A stretch of 64,000 nt of DNA from Oceanobacillus saliphilus (GCF_023522835.1 NZ_JALCZU010000005.1:62001-126000); one strand, 5' to 3'; shown: positions 36,387 through 47,942, numbered from the stretch's first letter. Numbers and translations: made by a program. The notes: generated by a model from the sequence alone, not told the origin.

Positions 36387-36446
36387 GAGACTGACCGGGG
36401 GCATTTTTTCTTTTCCTAAGAACTGCCTGCGGTCAGTCTCTTTTTT
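36387..36446 (+). terminator. Terminator of clpX
   Basis: GAGACTGACCG (36387-36397) pairs with CGGTCAGTCTC (36430-36440), followed by six T residues. The loop is about 32 bases. Confidence 0.85.
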
Positions 36447-36566
36447 GTTTATTAAAAACGGATAATGGTAATACTAACGGAGATAAAAAGGAAGCAACAG
36501 GTAATAAATGGATTTACAAATGGTTATTTTTTTATTAAACTTAAGGGATACATAATTTAATATTAC

Positions 36567-36662
36567 ATGCAGATAGGAATGTACAAACGTACAAACGTAC
36601 AAACCTGCATACGTGCAACGAAGGCTGTCACCGAAAGGCCTAGATAGTTGCCAAGTTTTCTA
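36567..36662 (+). repeat. Family B repeat, copy 3
   Basis: The 5' arm GCAGATAGG can pair with CCTGC around three tandem GTACAAAC units. TGCAACGAAGGCTGTCACC and GAAAGGCC follow, then the end TTGCCAAGTTTTCTAA (36648-36663). It ends 17 bases before the lonA ribosome binding site. Confidence 0.7.
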
Positions 36663-36691
36663 ATTATAACGTACAAACTGGAGGTACAAAA

Positions 36692-39007
36692 ATGAGTAAA
36701 GAGACAATCCAAATCCCCCTCCTCCCTTTGCGTGGACTGTTGGTCTTTCCATCAATGGTTCTTCACTTGGATGTAGGCAGAGATAAATCCATTGCAGCAC
36801 TTGAAAAAGCAATGATGGATGATCAAAAGATATTTCTGGCAGCACAGAAAAAAGTCAGTCTGGACGATCCTGAACCAAATGACATATACAATGTAGGAAC
36901 ATTGGCGACGGTAAAACAAATGCTTAAATTGCCAAATGGGACTATCCGGGTACTTGTCGAAGGGTTACAAAGAGGTGAGATTCAGCGCTATATCGATTCA
37001 GAAGATGAATTTATGATTGAAATTACAGTGCTTGCAGATGACCATGGCGAAAAGCATGAAGAAGAAGCTCTAGTGAGGTCCCTGCTCGAACAATTTAGAC
37101 AATACATAAAATTATCCAGAAAAATAACCCAGGAAACATATGAAACGGTGGAGGATATAGATGAGCCGAGCAGATTGGCTGACATAATCGCTTCCCATCT
37201 GACACTTAAAGTAAAAGATAAGCAAGAAATATTGGAACTATCGAATGTTACAGAACGAATAAAACTCCTGCTCAAAATAATTTCAAATGAGAAAAAGGTT
37301 CTCGATTTGGAGAAGAAAATCGGCCAACGTGTGAAGACATCGATGGAGAAAACCCAAAAGGAGTATTACCTTCGTGAGCAGTTAAAAGCCATTCAAAAAG
37401 AACTAGGTGAAAGGGATGGCAAGTCAAGTGAAGTTGATGAACTGCGAGAGAAAATAGAAAAATCTGATATGCCGGAACATATTATGGAAGTGGCTCTAAA
37501 AGAGCTGGGCAGATATGAAAAAGTTCCGCAAACATCTGCGGAGAGTTCTGTCATCCGGAATTATCTGGATTGGCTGATAGTATTGCCATGGACGAAAAAG
37601 ACGCAGGATACGATTGAGATCAAATATGCTGAAAAGATATTGAATGAAGATCATTATGGTCTGGAAAAAGTAAAAGAACGTATTTTAGAATACTTGGCCG
37701 TTCAAAAACTGACGAAGACGATTAAAGGGCCAATTTTATGCCTCGTTGGACCACCGGGTGTAGGGAAAACCTCACTTGCTAAATCAATATCGCGTTCAAT
37801 CGACCGTAATTTTGTTCGTATTTCACTTGGTGGTGTCAGGGATGAAGCAGAAATCAGAGGACACCGAAGAACGTATATAGGTGCGATGCCAGGCAGAATT
37901 GTCCAAGGTATGAAAAAAGCAGGTACAATAAATCCAGTTTTCCTTCTTGATGAAATTGATAAAATGTCAAATGATTTTCGGGGAGACCCTTCTGCAGCAA
38001 TGCTTGAAGTATTAGATCCAGAACAGAACAGTACATTCAGCGATCATTTTATCGAAGAAAACTATGACTTATCCAATGTGCTTTTTATTGCAACTGCAAA
38101 TAATGTAAACAGTATCCCTGGACCGTTATTGGATCGCATGGAACTTATTTCGATTGCTGGCTATACCGAGGTGGAAAAGCTTCATATAGCAAAAAAGCAT
38201 CTTTTCCCAAAACAGTTGAAAGAAAACGGACTGAAAAAAGGTAATATGCAGATTAGGGAAGGTGCCATCCTGAAACTGATCCGAACATATACTCGGGAAG
38301 CAGGGGTACGTGGTCTCGAAAGGCAATTAGCTAAATTATGCCGTAAAGTTGCTAAAATTATCATTTCAAAAGAAAAAGATAAAGTGATTGTAACGGAAAA
38401 GAGTCTGGAAGATCTACTTGGTAAGCCTGTATACAGTTATGGTCTTATGGAGCAGGAAAATCAGGTAGGAACTGCAACAGGTTTGGCTTACACCTCTGCG
38501 GGTGGAGATATCCTTTCAATCGAAGTCAGTCACTATCCGGGTAAAGGAAAACTGACGCTTACGGGGAAACTTGGCGATGTGATGCAGGAATCCGCTCAAG
38601 CTGCATTCAGTTACGTCCGTTCCCGTACGAAAGAGTTTAGCATTGAGCCTGATTTTCATGAGAAATACGATATTCATATTCATGTTCCTGCTGGTGCCAC
38701 ACCTAAAGATGGCCCATCAGCCGGTATTACAATTGCCACTGCACTAGTTTCTTCGTTAACTGGAAGAGCGATTAAGAAGGAAGTTGGAATGACAGGCGAG
38801 ATTACACTTAGGGGACGCGTATTACCGATTGGCGGATTAAAAGAAAAATCATTAAGCGCACATCGAGCCGGCTTAACGACACTGATTGTCCCGGAAGAGA
38901 ATGAAAAAGATATAGAAAATATACCAGAAAGTGTGCGAAATGAACTGACATTTATAACCGTAAATCATCTTGATCAAGTTCTCGAGCACGCATTAGTGGA
39001 GGAGTAA
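36692..39007 (+). CDS. lonA: ATP-dependent protease La (LonA)
   Basis: The 771-residue serine protease with AAA+ module degrades misfolded and regulatory proteins. It has an N-terminal LON substrate-binding domain ([16 protein letters not shown]), a coiled coil, Walker A GPPGVGKT from residue 353, Walker [12 protein letters not shown] and a C-terminal protease domain. The catalytic Ser is in PKDGPSAG (Ser676), with the Lys in the following [12 protein letters not shown] segment. ATG 36692 follows TGGAGG. The lonB gene that separates clpX and lonA in B. subtilis is absent here. EngB starts one base after its stop. Confidence 0.97.
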   Translation: MSKETIQIPLLPLRGLLVFPSMVLHLDVGRDKSIAALEKAMMDDQKIFLAAQKKVSLDDPEPNDIYNVGTLATVKQMLKLPNGTIRVLVEGLQRGEIQRYIDSEDEFMIEITVLADDHGEKHEEEALVRSLLEQFRQYIKLSRKITQETYETVEDIDEPSRLADIIASHLTLKVKDKQEILELSNVTERIKLLLKIISNEKKVLDLEKKIGQRVKTSMEKTQKEYYLREQLKAIQKELGERDGKSSEVDELREKIEKSDMPEHIMEVALKELGRYEKVPQTSAESSVIRNYLDWLIVLPWTKKTQDTIEIKYAEKILNEDHYGLEKVKERILEYLAVQKLTKTIKGPILCLVGPPGVGKTSLAKSISRSIDRNFVRISLGGVRDEAEIRGHRRTYIGAMPGRIVQGMKKAGTINPVFLLDEIDKMSNDFRGDPSAAMLEVLDPEQNSTFSDHFIEENYDLSNVLFIATANNVNSIPGPLLDRMELISIAGYTEVEKLHIAKKHLFPKQLKENGLKKGNMQIREGAILKLIRTYTREAGVRGLERQLAKLCRKVAKIIISKEKDKVIVTEKSLEDLLGKPVYSYGLMEQENQVGTATGLAYTSAGGDILSIEVSHYPGKGKLTLTGKLGDVMQESAQAAFSYVRSRTKEFSIEPDFHEKYDIHIHVPAGATPKDGPSAGITIATALVSSLTGRAIKKEVGMTGEITLRGRVLPIGGLKEKSLSAHRAGLTTLIVPEENEKDIENIPESVRNELTFITVNHLDQVLEHALVEE

Positions 39008-39008
39008 A

Positions 39009-39596
39009 ATGAAAGTAACAAACGCCGAAATCGTTATCAGTGCCGTTAGTCAAAAACAATATCCGGGTGACATGTTGCCCGAGATTGCACTGGCAGGTCG
39101 TTCCAATGTTGGTAAATCATCCTTTATAAATAAACTGATCAACCGCAAAAACTTGGCACGTACATCATCAAAACCAGGGAAAACACAAACATTAAATTTT
39201 TACAAAATCAATGACGGTTTCTACTTCGTTGATGTTCCAGGGTATGGATATGCCAAAGTCTCAAAAAAGGAACGGGAAAAATGGGGAGTCATGATGGAGG
39301 AGTATTTCCAGACAAGGGAAACGTTAAAAGCTGTATTGCTTATTACGGACCTTCGTCACGAACCGACCAAGGATGATTTACAGATGTATCAATTCTTGAA
39401 GTACCAAGAACTTCCAATCGTTATTGTCGGTACAAAGTTAGATAAGATTCCTAAAAATAAAAGGTTCCAGCACATAAAGCGTACAAAGGAAACATTTCAG
39501 GTAGGTCCTGAAGACATTGTGATACCTTTCTCATCTGAAACGGGAGATGGTAAGGAGGAATCGTGGTCTGTGATCACTAAGTTCCTGAAAAGTTAA
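39009..39596 (+). CDS. ysxC: Ribosome biogenesis GTPase YsxC (EngB)
   Basis: The 195-residue GTPase is needed for large ribosomal subunit assembly. G motifs are GRSNVGKSS (G1), the switch SSKPGKTQT (G2), DVPGYG (G3) and GTKLDK (G4). ATG 39009 starts one base after the lonA stop with GGAGG inside the lonA end, so translation is coupled to lonA. Confidence 0.96.
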   Translation: MKVTNAEIVISAVSQKQYPGDMLPEIALAGRSNVGKSSFINKLINRKNLARTSSKPGKTQTLNFYKINDGFYFVDVPGYGYAKVSKKEREKWGVMMEEYFQTRETLKAVLLITDLRHEPTKDDLQMYQFLKYQELPIVIVGTKLDKIPKNKRFQHIKRTKETFQVGPEDIVIPFSSETGDGKEESWSVITKFLKS

Positions 39597-39627
39597 AAAG
39601 CTCTCCAGCTGGAGAGCTTTTCTATTA
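39595..39627. terminator. Terminator after ysxC
   Basis: AAAAGCTCTCC and GGAGAGCTTTT form a stem around AGCT, with flanking A and T runs, between convergent genes. Confidence 0.85.
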
Positions 39628-40104
39628 TTTCTTTTTCAATAAGTAGATACCGATAACAATCATTGCGATTGGCCAAAATCTTTCCAGGAATTCAATAATA
39701 TCGTATATCCAATTAAAGTAGCCTGGTAGATTGATAGAAAAAATCATTAGAATTGCCAATCCTATGAGCAAAAGACCTGGTAACAACCCTTTTTTTGTTT
39801 TAGCATAACGGACAATAAATGCAAGTCCAATAATCAATAAAAATACTGCCCAATGATCGATCCAGAATGTATAGTACTGTACACCATGCAAATGAATTCC
39901 CAAGCCGAGCACAATGGTACCGCCGAATAAGTTCTGGTAGTTTTTGGATGTGTAACTATGTATAAGAAGTGCAAGACCAATAATAATGAGTAGTGTTTGC
40001 CAGGAATAAAAATCGGTCAATATAGGTATTTTAAGTTCTCTCAAAAGAAAATAGATACCAATACCAATTAATAAATATGCTAGTAAAGAATTCTGCTTTT
40101 TCAC
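39625..40104 (-). CDS. Small multi-pass membrane protein (YsxD-like position)
   Basis: The 159-residue protein has about seven short hydrophobic segments and ends in a KKK tail. The first segment, LLIGIGIYFLLRELKIPI, is typical of the LiaI/LiaF-like transmembrane region (DUF5668-type) found in envelope stress proteins. GTG 40104 (MKKQNSLLAYLL) is preferred with GGAGGG 10 bases upstream; ATG 40128 would place that site inside the gene. It lies between ysxC and hemA, where B. subtilis has ysxD, but the relation could not be proved. The function is unknown. Confidence 0.75.
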   Translation of the reverse strand: MKKQNSLLAYLLIGIGIYFLLRELKIPILTDFYSWQTLLIIIGLALLIHSYTSKNYQNLFGGTIVLGLGIHLHGVQYYTFWIDHWAVFLLIIGLAFIVRYAKTKKGLLPGLLLIGLAILMIFSINLPGYFNWIYDIIEFLERFWPIAMIVIGIYLLKKK

Positions 40105-40319
40105 GTGGGATATTCCCTCCGAATACATGTTGATTTCTTGATATGTCTAGTTGTTTATGATAAAGTACACACAGTTGATTATTATAATTCTATACTAACA
40201 TATTGTTTCAGATTCTGTTCACAATTTGAGAAAAAGGCTCTAGTAATACATGTTATACTAAGAGATAAGCAATTAACGATAGAAATTATAATGAACATAT
40301 ATTCGTTGGGGGTAGAACA

Positions 40320-41693
40320 GTGCATATCTTAAAAGTTGGTTTCAATTATAAGACAGCCCCTGTAGAAGTAAGGGAGAAGCTCACATTTTCAGAGAACTCG
40401 CTTCATGAAGCGATGGCAGAACTAAAGAGACAGAAAAGCATTCTGGAAAATGTGATTGTTTCAACATGCAATCGTACAGAAGTCTATGCTGTGGTTGATC
40501 AATTGCACACCGGCCGTTATTATATTAAACAATTTTTGGCTGATTGGTTTAAAATTGACAAAGAAGAGTTTTCTTCTTATCTGCGCATTACCGAAGATGA
40601 CGGTGCAATGGAACATCTTTTCAGAGTATCTACAGGACTTGATTCAATGGTTTTAGGGGAAACACAGATCCTTGGTCAGGTAAAACAGGCGTTCTTGACA
40701 TCTCAGGAAATGAAGACGACCGGTACAATTTTTAATGAATTATTTAAACAGGCCATTACTTTTGGAAAGCGTGCCCACAAAGAAACAGCCATTGGTGAAC
40801 ATGCTGTTTCCATAAGCTATGCCGCGGTTGAATTAGCGAAGAAAATTTTTGGTGATTTGCAGAATAAGCACGTGGCTATTCTTGGAGCAGGGAAAATGGG
40901 CGAACTCGCTGCCAAAAATTTGCAGGGATCAGGTGCAACAGAAATTACTGTTATTAACCGTACGATGAAAAAAGCTAATGAATTGGCAGAGAAATTTGAT
41001 GCCAACGCTGAAAGCATGGACAATTTAATGGATGTCATCCAAAAGGCAGATATACTGATTAGTTCTACCGGAGCCGATTCAGTTGTACTGACGAAGGAAA
41101 TGCTTGAACCTGTCCAAAAAAAGCGTAAAGGAAAAGCACTATTTCTTGTCGACATTGCCGTTCCTAGAGATATCGACCCGGAAATCAGCAATTTGGATAA
41201 TGTATTCCTATATGATATTGATAACTTAAAAAATATCGTTGACGATAATTTGGAGACAAGAAAAACAGCAGCACAACAAATTGAGTTGATGATGGAAGAA
41301 GAAATTGTATTATTTAAGGAATGGATGAAAACGTTAGGGGTAGTCCCCGTTATTTCGGCACTCCGCCAAAAAGCACTGAACATACAGGCTGAAACGATGA
41401 AAAGTATTGAAAGAAAGATGCCTGATATGACGGAGCGAGAGAAAAAAGTTATCAGCAAGCATACTAAAAGTATCATTAACCAGTTGTTGAAAGAGCCGGT
41501 TACACAGGCTAAGGAACTCGCTGGTAATGAAAAGGCAGATGAATCATTACAGCTTTTTATCGATATATTTGGCATTGAAGAAGAAGTAAAAGCCGAATTT
41601 GAAAAACAGGCGAAAAAAAATGAGACAATGAAGACTTTAGCAAAAAATGATAAATCATCCTTTCCATTGATTGAAAAATTTACGACTGTCTAA
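40320..41693 (+). CDS. hemA: Glutamyl-tRNA reductase
   Basis: The 457-residue enzyme reduces glutamyl-tRNA to glutamate-1-semialdehyde with NADPH, the first committed step of C5 tetrapyrrole synthesis. The catalytic Cys50 lies in VSTCNRTE. The conserved [16 protein letters not shown] and [15 protein letters not shown] segments, the NADPH fold [15 protein letters not shown] and the C-terminal helical dimerisation domain are present. It starts with GTG 40320 after GGGGGT. It is the first gene of hemAXCDBL. Confidence 0.97.
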   Translation: MHILKVGFNYKTAPVEVREKLTFSENSLHEAMAELKRQKSILENVIVSTCNRTEVYAVVDQLHTGRYYIKQFLADWFKIDKEEFSSYLRITEDDGAMEHLFRVSTGLDSMVLGETQILGQVKQAFLTSQEMKTTGTIFNELFKQAITFGKRAHKETAIGEHAVSISYAAVELAKKIFGDLQNKHVAILGAGKMGELAAKNLQGSGATEITVINRTMKKANELAEKFDANAESMDNLMDVIQKADILISSTGADSVVLTKEMLEPVQKKRKGKALFLVDIAVPRDIDPEISNLDNVFLYDIDNLKNIVDDNLETRKTAAQQIELMMEEEIVLFKEWMKTLGVVPVISALRQKALNIQAETMKSIERKMPDMTEREKKVISKHTKSIINQLLKEPVTQAKELAGNEKADESLQLFIDIFGIEEEVKAEFEKQAKKNETMKTLAKNDKSSFPLIEKFTTV

Positions 41694-41711
41694 TCAAGAA
41701 AGGATAATAGT

Positions 41712-42530
41712 ATGATTGAAATGAAGTGGCTCTATGAAATCATTCTTATTATATATGGATTCAGTTTAGTCGGTTATTTTATAGATTTTATTCATAACAA
41801 CCGGAAGGCAAACCGTATTGCTTTCTGGTTGCTTAGTATGGTTTGGATTATTCAAACCCTATTATTCTTTTATGAGGTAGTCGTGGAGAGAAGCTTTCCT
41901 GTTTCCACCATGGTGGATAGTCTACTAATGTACTCATGGGTTCTGATCACGTTTTCAATGGTCATCAATAGGCTTTTCCCTGTCCGCTTTATTGTGCTTT
42001 TTATAAATGTATTTGGGTTCTTTGTTTTATTATTTTATATTGCGGCAAGCGCAGCAAATCGATTTCCCGGTGAGGCAATCCAATTTGTGCATGAAATTCT
42101 GATAGCACATATTACGCTCGCAATCATATCCTATGGTTTTTTTACAATTGCATTTCTATTTTCCATCATGTATTTAATTCAATATCGTTTCTTAAAAAAG
42201 AAAAAAGGGTTAAAATGGATGTGGAAACTTGGAGATCTTGGAGTATTGGACAGTTATAGTTTTAAAGCTGTGTCCATAGGGGTACCATTGTTATTAATAG
42301 CAATCATATTCGGATTTGTATGGGCCTATGTGTCCACATCTGTTTTCTATTGGTTGGATTTAAAAACAATCGGTTCGATGGTTGTGTTAATCGTATACAT
42401 TGGTTATTTGATTTTACGGATTATTACTGGGTACGAGGGCAAATCGCTAGCAACCTATAATATCGTTGCATTTTTACTTTTACTGATTAATTTCTTGTTA
42501 TTCAGTTCATTATCGAATTTCCACTTTTAG
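41712..42530 (+). CDS. hemX: HemX, membrane regulator of HemA level
   Basis: The 272-residue integral membrane protein has about eight helices and belongs to the cytochrome c assembly/CcsA-like family. In B. subtilis HemX lowers the cellular amount of HemA. Family features include the [11 protein letters not shown] and FVWAYVSTS segments. It starts 18 bases after hemA and ends 11 bases before hemC, within the haem operon. Confidence 0.93.
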   Translation: MIEMKWLYEIILIIYGFSLVGYFIDFIHNNRKANRIAFWLLSMVWIIQTLLFFYEVVVERSFPVSTMVDSLLMYSWVLITFSMVINRLFPVRFIVLFINVFGFFVLLFYIAASAANRFPGEAIQFVHEILIAHITLAIISYGFFTIAFLFSIMYLIQYRFLKKKKGLKWMWKLGDLGVLDSYSFKAVSIGVPLLLIAIIFGFVWAYVSTSVFYWLDLKTIGSMVVLIVYIGYLILRIITGYEGKSLATYNIVAFLLLLINFLLFSSLSNFHF

Positions 42531-42541
42531 GAGGACTAACT

Positions 42542-43471
42542 ATGCGTAAGATTGTAGTAGGAACAAGACAAAGTAATTTGGCACTTACCCAGACGAAATG
42601 GGTCATCAATCAGTTGAAAGAAGCCGGTGTCAAAAATGAATTTGAAATAAAGAAAATTGTTACAAAAGGGGATCGTATCCTGGACGTTACGCTTTCAAAA
42701 GTAGGCGGTAAAGGTCTTTTTGTGAAAGAGATTGAGCAGGCCATGTATGATAAAGAAATTGATTTTGCAGTACATAGTATGAAGGATATGCCTTCAGCAA
42801 TGCCTGAAGGACTTACGATTTCTTCCATTCCGGTAAGGGAAGATCATCGTGATGCATATATCGCAAAAAATAATGTGAAACTTAAAGATTTGCCGGAAGG
42901 ATCGACGGTTGGTACAAGCAGCCTGCGCCGTGCAGCACAAATTCTTGCAGAACGACCGGATGTTCATATTAAATGGATTCGCGGGAATATTGAGACGCGT
43001 ATTCGTAAGTTACAGGAAGAAGATTATGATGCAATTATACTTGCTGTTTCCGGACTTAAACGTGTCGGATTGAGCGAAGGATTGATTACCGAATATTTGG
43101 ATCCTGAAATATGTGTACCCGCTGTCGGACAGGGTGCCTTGGCGATTGAGAGCCGTGAGGATGATGTGGAAGTTCATGAGATGCTGCAAAAGATCAATGA
43201 CGATCATACAACGAAAACAGTGACTGCAGAAAGAACCTTCCTGCATTTGCTAGAGGGAGGATGCCAGGTTCCAATCGGCGGATATGCATATTTAGATGAA
43301 GATAATGTTGTTTTAACGGCATTGGTTGGTACACCTGATGGGAAAACAATCCTAAAAGAAGTTGTCCGTGGAACCGACCCGACCTCTGTTGGAAAAGAAG
43401 CAGCGAATGCTTTGATAAGACAAGGCGCCAAAGAAATTGTGGATCAGGTAAAAGAGGAGTTAGACAAGTAA
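42542..43471 (+). CDS. hemC: Porphobilinogen deaminase
   Basis: The 309-residue enzyme links four porphobilinogens into hydroxymethylbilane. Conserved features are [21 protein letters not shown], the Arg-rich [10 protein letters not shown] and the Cys that attaches the dipyrromethane cofactor in [16 protein letters not shown] 42542 follows AGGAGG. Its last base overlaps the first base of hemD. Confidence 0.96.
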   Translation: MRKIVVGTRQSNLALTQTKWVINQLKEAGVKNEFEIKKIVTKGDRILDVTLSKVGGKGLFVKEIEQAMYDKEIDFAVHSMKDMPSAMPEGLTISSIPVREDHRDAYIAKNNVKLKDLPEGSTVGTSSLRRAAQILAERPDVHIKWIRGNIETRIRKLQEEDYDAIILAVSGLKRVGLSEGLITEYLDPEICVPAVGQGALAIESREDDVEVHEMLQKINDDHTTKTVTAERTFLHLLEGGCQVPIGGYAYLDEDNVVLTALVGTPDGKTILKEVVRGTDPTSVGKEAANALIRQGAKEIVDQVKEELDK

Positions 43472-44232
43472 TGGAGCCTTCATTACATGAAAGTAAGATT
43501 CTTATAACAAGGGGAGCTAAGCAGGCGAAGGCCCTTTCGGATAAGGTAATTGCCCTTGGTGGTATCCCCATAGAGGTGCCTCTGCTCAGAATTTCATGTA
43601 AAGAGGAAGCAGAAAATTCACAGATACTTCACAATCTCCATAGGTACAAGTGGATTTTCTTTACAAGTTCAAACGGTGTGGATTGTTTCATCCAGCTTAT
43701 GGAAAAATATCATTTAGAAAATCTGCAGGATATCAAATTTGCAGCTGTCGGTCATAAAACCGAACAGGCACTGAAGGATTATGGATATGTTCCATCGTTT
43801 ATACCAAGCATCTATAATGCTGATGTGATGGCTGCGGAATTCCTCAAAGATTTCAAAGATGAAGGGCCCGTCTTGCTGATTCGCGGAAATCGTTCAAGAG
43901 ATGTTCTCCCAACTGAATTTTCAAAGCATGAACTTTCGTTTGATGTATTAGAAGTATACGAAACAAGTTTTAATTATGATGCAAAAGATCAGCTTAATGA
44001 GCTGCTGAAAAAAAACGAGATTGATTTCATTACTTTTACAAGTCCTTCCACAGTGGAGGCCTTTGTTGAAATGGCTGAAGTCATACCGGAAAAGCATTAT
44101 GTCTGTATTGGTACTACAACAGAACAGAGGGCTTTAGAATTCGGTTTCAAATCACTGATTACGCCCCAGGAATTTACGACAGACTCGATGCTACAAGCAA
44201 TAAGTAATTACATAAATAGAAAGGAAGGATAG
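43471..44232 (+). CDS. hemD: Uroporphyrinogen-III synthase
   Basis: The 253-residue enzyme cyclises hydroxymethylbilane with inversion of ring D. The family is poorly conserved, but [38 protein letters not shown] and the C-terminal [10 protein letters not shown] and [10 protein letters not shown] motifs are present. The start codon overlaps the hemC stop by one base (TAATG), so translation is coupled. Confidence 0.94.
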   Translation: MEPSLHESKILITRGAKQAKALSDKVIALGGIPIEVPLLRISCKEEAENSQILHNLHRYKWIFFTSSNGVDCFIQLMEKYHLENLQDIKFAAVGHKTEQALKDYGYVPSFIPSIYNADVMAAEFLKDFKDEGPVLLIRGNRSRDVLPTEFSKHELSFDVLEVYETSFNYDAKDQLNELLKKNEIDFITFTSPSTVEAFVEMAEVIPEKHYVCIGTTTEQRALEFGFKSLITPQEFTTDSMLQAISNYINRKEG

Positions 44233-44233
44233 T

Positions 44234-45220
44234 GTGTCCCAGTTAAACACGTTTAAACGTCATCGTCGATTACGTTCATCTGCATTCATGCGTTCCTTGG
44301 TACGTGAAACCCATTTGCGAACGGAAGATTTTATTTTTCCAATGTTTGTCATTGAAGGGGAAAATGTAAAAAATGAAGTTCCATCCATGCCGGGAGTTTA
44401 TCAACTTTCCCTTGATCTTTTACTCGACGAAGTTAGGGAAGTATATGAACTTGGAATAAAATCGGTTATTTTCTTTGGTGTCATCTCCGATAAAGATGAA
44501 ATTGGTTCCGAAGCTTTTTCAGATAATGGGATAATCCAGGAAGCAACCCGCTTAGTGAAAAAAGAATTCCCTGATTTACTGGTAGTTGCGGATACTTGTC
44601 TTTGTGAGTACACATCACACGGCCACTGTGGCGTTATTCATAACCATGATGTGGATAATGATGAGTCGCTCGAACTACTTGCAAAAACAGCCGTTTCCCA
44701 AGCAGCGGCAGGAGCAGATATCATTGCACCGTCGAATATGATGGATGGCTTTGTGTCCGTGATTCGTGAGGCACTCGATGAAGCGGGTTATTCCAATATT
44801 CCAATCATGTCCTATGCTGTAAAATATGCATCTGCATTTTATGGTCCTTTTCGTGATGCGGCAGACAGTACACCACAGTTTGGTGACCGGAAAACTTATC
44901 AAATGGATCCAGCAAATCGTCTAGAAGCACTGAGAGAAGCGGAATCCGATGTTGCAGAAGGAGCAGACTTTCTCATTGTAAAACCAGCTCTGTCTTATCT
45001 TGATGTCCTTCGTGAAGTCAGGGACAATTTTAATCTTCCGGTTGTTGCATATAATGTAAGTGGCGAATATTCCATGGTGAAAGCTGCGGCACAAAATGGC
45101 TGGATTGATGAAAAAGCTTTGGTTCTAGAAAAACTTACATCGATGAAACGTGCAGGTGCGGATTTAATTATCTCTTACTTTGCTAAAGATGTTGCAAAAT
45201 GGCTGAAAGAAAACGAATGA
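44234..45220 (+). CDS. hemB: Delta-aminolevulinic acid dehydratase
   Basis: The 328-residue enzyme condenses two aminolevulinate molecules to porphobilinogen. The zinc-type cysteine site is in [17 protein letters not shown]. The two Schiff-base lysines are in [18 protein letters not shown] and [12 protein letters not shown]. It starts at GTG 44234, one base after the hemD stop, with AAGGAAGG upstream. Confidence 0.96.
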   Translation: MSQLNTFKRHRRLRSSAFMRSLVRETHLRTEDFIFPMFVIEGENVKNEVPSMPGVYQLSLDLLLDEVREVYELGIKSVIFFGVISDKDEIGSEAFSDNGIIQEATRLVKKEFPDLLVVADTCLCEYTSHGHCGVIHNHDVDNDESLELLAKTAVSQAAAGADIIAPSNMMDGFVSVIREALDEAGYSNIPIMSYAVKYASAFYGPFRDAADSTPQFGDRKTYQMDPANRLEALREAESDVAEGADFLIVKPALSYLDVLREVRDNFNLPVVAYNVSGEYSMVKAAAQNGWIDEKALVLEKLTSMKRAGADLIISYFAKDVAKWLKENE

Positions 45221-45234
45221 GGGGTGCTAGTATA

Positions 45235-46527
45235 GTGAGAAACTTTAATAATTCTATCGATGCCTATAAAGAGGCAGTTGATTTAATGCCAGGCGGGGTT
45301 AACTCACCTGTTCGGGCATTTAAATCTGTTGGAATGTCTCCAGTTTTTATGGAATCTGGGAAAGGATCTAAAATTTATGATATCGATGGAAACGAATATA
45401 TTGACTATGTTTTGAGCTGGGGACCGTTAATTTTAGGCCATGCAGATGATCATGTAGTCGGAAAACTGAAAGAAGTTGTGGAAAAAGGGACGAGCTTCGG
45501 TGCGCCCACTCTATTGGAAAATAAACTTGCACAGCTAGTTATTGACAGAGTTCCTTCCATCGAAATGGTCAGAATGGTCAATTCGGGTACGGAAGCAACG
45601 ATGAGTGCAATTCGATTGGCAAGGGGCTATACAGGGAAGGACCTTATTTTAAAATTCGAAGGAAGCTATCATGGGCATGGTGATTCGCTATTGATTAAGG
45701 CGGGTTCTGGTGTTGCTACGCTAGGACTGCCGGATAGCCCAGGAGTTCCCAAATCAATCGCAAGTAACACGATTACCGTACCATATAACGATATGGAAAG
45801 TGTAAAGGTGGCATTCGAGAACTTTGGTAATGATATTGCTGCCGTAATTATGGAGCCAGTCTGCGGGAATATGGGTGTTGTACCACCCAAAAATGGTTTT
45901 CTCAAAGAGTTAAGACAAATTACGGAAGAACATGGAACATTGCTTGTTTTCGATGAAGTAATGACAGGTTTTCGTGTAGGTTATCATTGTGCACAAGGCC
46001 ATTACGATGTAACACCGGATTTAACTTGTTTAGGAAAAGTAATCGGTGGAGGGTTGCCAGTTGGGGCTTACGGTGGAAAACGCGAAATTATGGAGCAGAT
46101 TGCACCATCAGGACCAATTTATCAAGCTGGAACGTTATCGGGAAATCCACTTGCAATGACTGCTGGCTATGAAACACTTTCTGCTTTGACGGAAGAATCT
46201 TACGTAGCAATTAGTGAAAAGGTTGACCACCTTGTAGATGGATTCAGAACGGCTGCAGCTGACTATCACATTCCTTTGCATATTAACCGTGCTGGATCGA
46301 TGGTAGGGGTTTTCTTCACGGATGAAGAAGTAGTAGACTTTGAAAGCGCACAGACATCAAACCTTGATTATTTCGCACAGTATTACCGGATTATGATGCA
46401 AGAAGGTGTATTCTTGCCACCATCACAATTTGAAGGACTGTTCTTATCAACAGCCCATACCGACGAAGACATCGCAAAAACCATCCAGGCTATACGCACA
46501 GCATTCTCCAAAATCGAGATGGGATGA
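45235..46527 (+). CDS. hemL: Glutamate-1-semialdehyde 2,1-aminomutase
   Basis: The 430-residue PLP enzyme converts glutamate-1-semialdehyde to 5-aminolevulinate, completing the C5 route started by Hem[14 protein letters not shown] lies near the start; the PLP Lys is in [18 protein letters not shown], with [10 protein letters not shown] before it. The frame is open to 45199 inside hemB, but GTG 45235 ([14 protein letters not shown]) gives the family N-terminus with GAGGGG upstream. It is the last gene of the haem operon. Confidence 0.95.
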   Translation: MRNFNNSIDAYKEAVDLMPGGVNSPVRAFKSVGMSPVFMESGKGSKIYDIDGNEYIDYVLSWGPLILGHADDHVVGKLKEVVEKGTSFGAPTLLENKLAQLVIDRVPSIEMVRMVNSGTEATMSAIRLARGYTGKDLILKFEGSYHGHGDSLLIKAGSGVATLGLPDSPGVPKSIASNTITVPYNDMESVKVAFENFGNDIAAVIMEPVCGNMGVVPPKNGFLKELRQITEEHGTLLVFDEVMTGFRVGYHCAQGHYDVTPDLTCLGKVIGGGLPVGAYGGKREIMEQIAPSGPIYQAGTLSGNPLAMTAGYETLSALTEESYVAISEKVDHLVDGFRTAAADYHIPLHINRAGSMVGVFFTDEEVVDFESAQTSNLDYFAQYYRIMMQEGVFLPPSQFEGLFLSTAHTDEDIAKTIQAIRTAFSKIEMG

Positions 46528-46529
46528 TT

Positions 46530-46682
46530 TAAAGCGAAGCCGACTGTTCAGAAACGGATGCATAAGCAAGAGACCAAGTGCAGGTGAACTTTCCTGCACG
46601 AAGCGTGAACTGCTTATGACAGTAGTTTCTAGGAGGCGCAGCTGGCCGAATTAAAAGCGAAGCCGACTACTTAAAAACGAAT
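46530..46682. repeat. Intergenic repeat-like element after hemL
   Basis: AAAGCGAAGCCGACT occurs twice, at 46530-46545 and 46653-46667, enclosing GCATAAGCA/TGCTTATG and TGCAGG/CCTGCA inverted pairs. It also contains CTAGGAGGCGCAGCTGGC. It has no credible ORF and its base composition is higher in GC than its surroundings. It is probably a dispersed repeat with only one copy in this window. Confidence 0.55.
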
Positions 46683-46688
46683 ACAGGA

Positions 46689-46752
46689 AAAAAGCTATTC
46701 TAACATTGATATGTCATTTGCTGACTTTCAGAGAAGGAATAGCTTTTTTCAT
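46689..46752 (+). terminator. Terminator of the haem operon
   Basis: AAAAAGCTATTC (46689-46700) pairs with GAATAGCTTTTTT (46738-46750). The loop is about 37 bases and ends in a T run. Confidence 0.75.
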
Positions 46753-46830
46753 GCATATACATAAGTTGCGATTCATATAGATTATAAAGACATATCGGCA
46801 TATGGATATATGTTGAAAGGAGGAGGTTTT

Positions 46831-47895
46831 TTGACAGGCGATTCCAAGGCATTTACCTTTGAATTACAGGAGTCCTTATTTTTTGAAAGGGGACAGGAAG
46901 TTGCGGAAATGAGAGGAATAGCTTTAGAACCAGAAATATCGATTCAGTCATATGATGAGTATATTTCAATCAAAGGAATTATTGAATTGCGTGGGGAGTA
47001 TGAAAAGGTTGTCACTGACTCTTCTGAAGGAAGCGAAGATGATGTACTTGATTTCGAGGATTTCCAGGCGAAACGTTACGTAGAAAAAGTTGTTGATGAG
47101 GATCGTGTGACTGTTTTCTCCCATCGGTTCCCAGTGGAAATTTCCGTACCTCCTTACCGGGTTTCTGATTTAAATGAGGTTACAGTGAATATTGAATCAT
47201 TTGATTATGAATTACCCGAACCAAGTCAATTAAAGATGTATGCCTCCATTGAAATCCATGGAATTAATAGTGAGGCTGAAAAACCACGTGAAGACAAGGA
47301 AGAGGAAACAGAGGAAATACTGGATGAGTTTGTGGATGATGAAGAAGATGTTTTTGAATTTGAAATTAGGAAACCAATCGAAGAAGAAGCAGCTGATAAT
47401 AAAGAAGAGTCCACCTTCATGGAAACGGAACCTTCTGATGAGGTAATTGAGCAGGAAACTATGGAAATCCCAACCGAGGAAGATAATCCGGATAGGTGGA
47501 AATATAAGTCTCAAACATTATCGGAGTTCTTTAATCAGTTGCCTGAGGAAAAGAGTGAAGATGTTACAGCAAGTGAAGATATTACTGTAGAAGTACAGGA
47601 AGAGACAATAGATACTGATTCGGAAACTGATTTGGAAGTTGCTATGACAGAGGATGATCAGAATGTCGAACAGCAAATTGTTGAGGACGCTACTTACTTG
47701 TCTGATATCTTCAGGAGCACGGAAGAAGAAAGCTTCACAAAGATGAGACTTTGTATTGTTCAGGGAGAAGATACCATTGAAAGTATTGCACAACGTTTCT
47801 CCATTAGCCCGCTTCAATTGATTAAACATAACGATTTAGACACTGATTTCGAAGTACATGAAGGCCAGCTGCTTTATATACCAGTAAGCGATTAA
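46831..47895 (+). CDS. spoVID: Stage VI sporulation protein D (SpoVID), LysM protein
   Basis: The 354-residue morphogenetic protein directs spore coat encasement in the mother cell. An N-terminal beta-rich SpoVID domain (about 1-140, FELQESLFFERGQEV) is followed by a long, very acidic low-complexity middle (about 150-300, many E and D). A C-terminal LysM domain carries VQGEDTIESIAQRFSISPLQ and HEGQLLYIP. TTG 46831 is used because AAAGGAGGAGG is 5 bases upstream; ATG 46810 would precede that site. It follows the haem operon, as in B. subtilis. Confidence 0.92.
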   Translation: MTGDSKAFTFELQESLFFERGQEVAEMRGIALEPEISIQSYDEYISIKGIIELRGEYEKVVTDSSEGSEDDVLDFEDFQAKRYVEKVVDEDRVTVFSHRFPVEISVPPYRVSDLNEVTVNIESFDYELPEPSQLKMYASIEIHGINSEAEKPREDKEEETEEILDEFVDDEEDVFEFEIRKPIEEEAADNKEESTFMETEPSDEVIEQETMEIPTEEDNPDRWKYKSQTLSEFFNQLPEEKSEDVTASEDITVEVQEETIDTDSETDLEVAMTEDDQNVEQQIVEDATYLSDIFRSTEEESFTKMRLCIVQGEDTIESIAQRFSISPLQLIKHNDLDTDFEVHEGQLLYIPVSD

Positions 47896-47942
47896 AAGGA
47901 TCTGCCCCTTGTTTATTCATATTCAGGGGGTATATCATTTTA

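Noticed and set aside
36575-36605. CRISPR-like array at the GTACAAAC units
   Set aside because: The units are 8 bases in direct tandem with no spacers and there are no cas genes.
40178-40200. PerR-like box before hemA (ATTATTATAATTCTATA)
   Set aside because: Only one half-site (TTATAAT) matches the 7-1-7 palindrome; the other half is poor, so it was not called, although hemA is PerR-regulated in B. subtilis.
40817-41575. 252-codon minus-strand ORF
   Set aside because: It is antisense within hemA, rich in Ser/Ile/Phe as expected of a shadow frame, and lacks any family motif.
46406-46654. 82-codon ORF across the end of hemL
   Set aside because: It lies in another frame of hemL and continues into the repeat element without its own initiation site.
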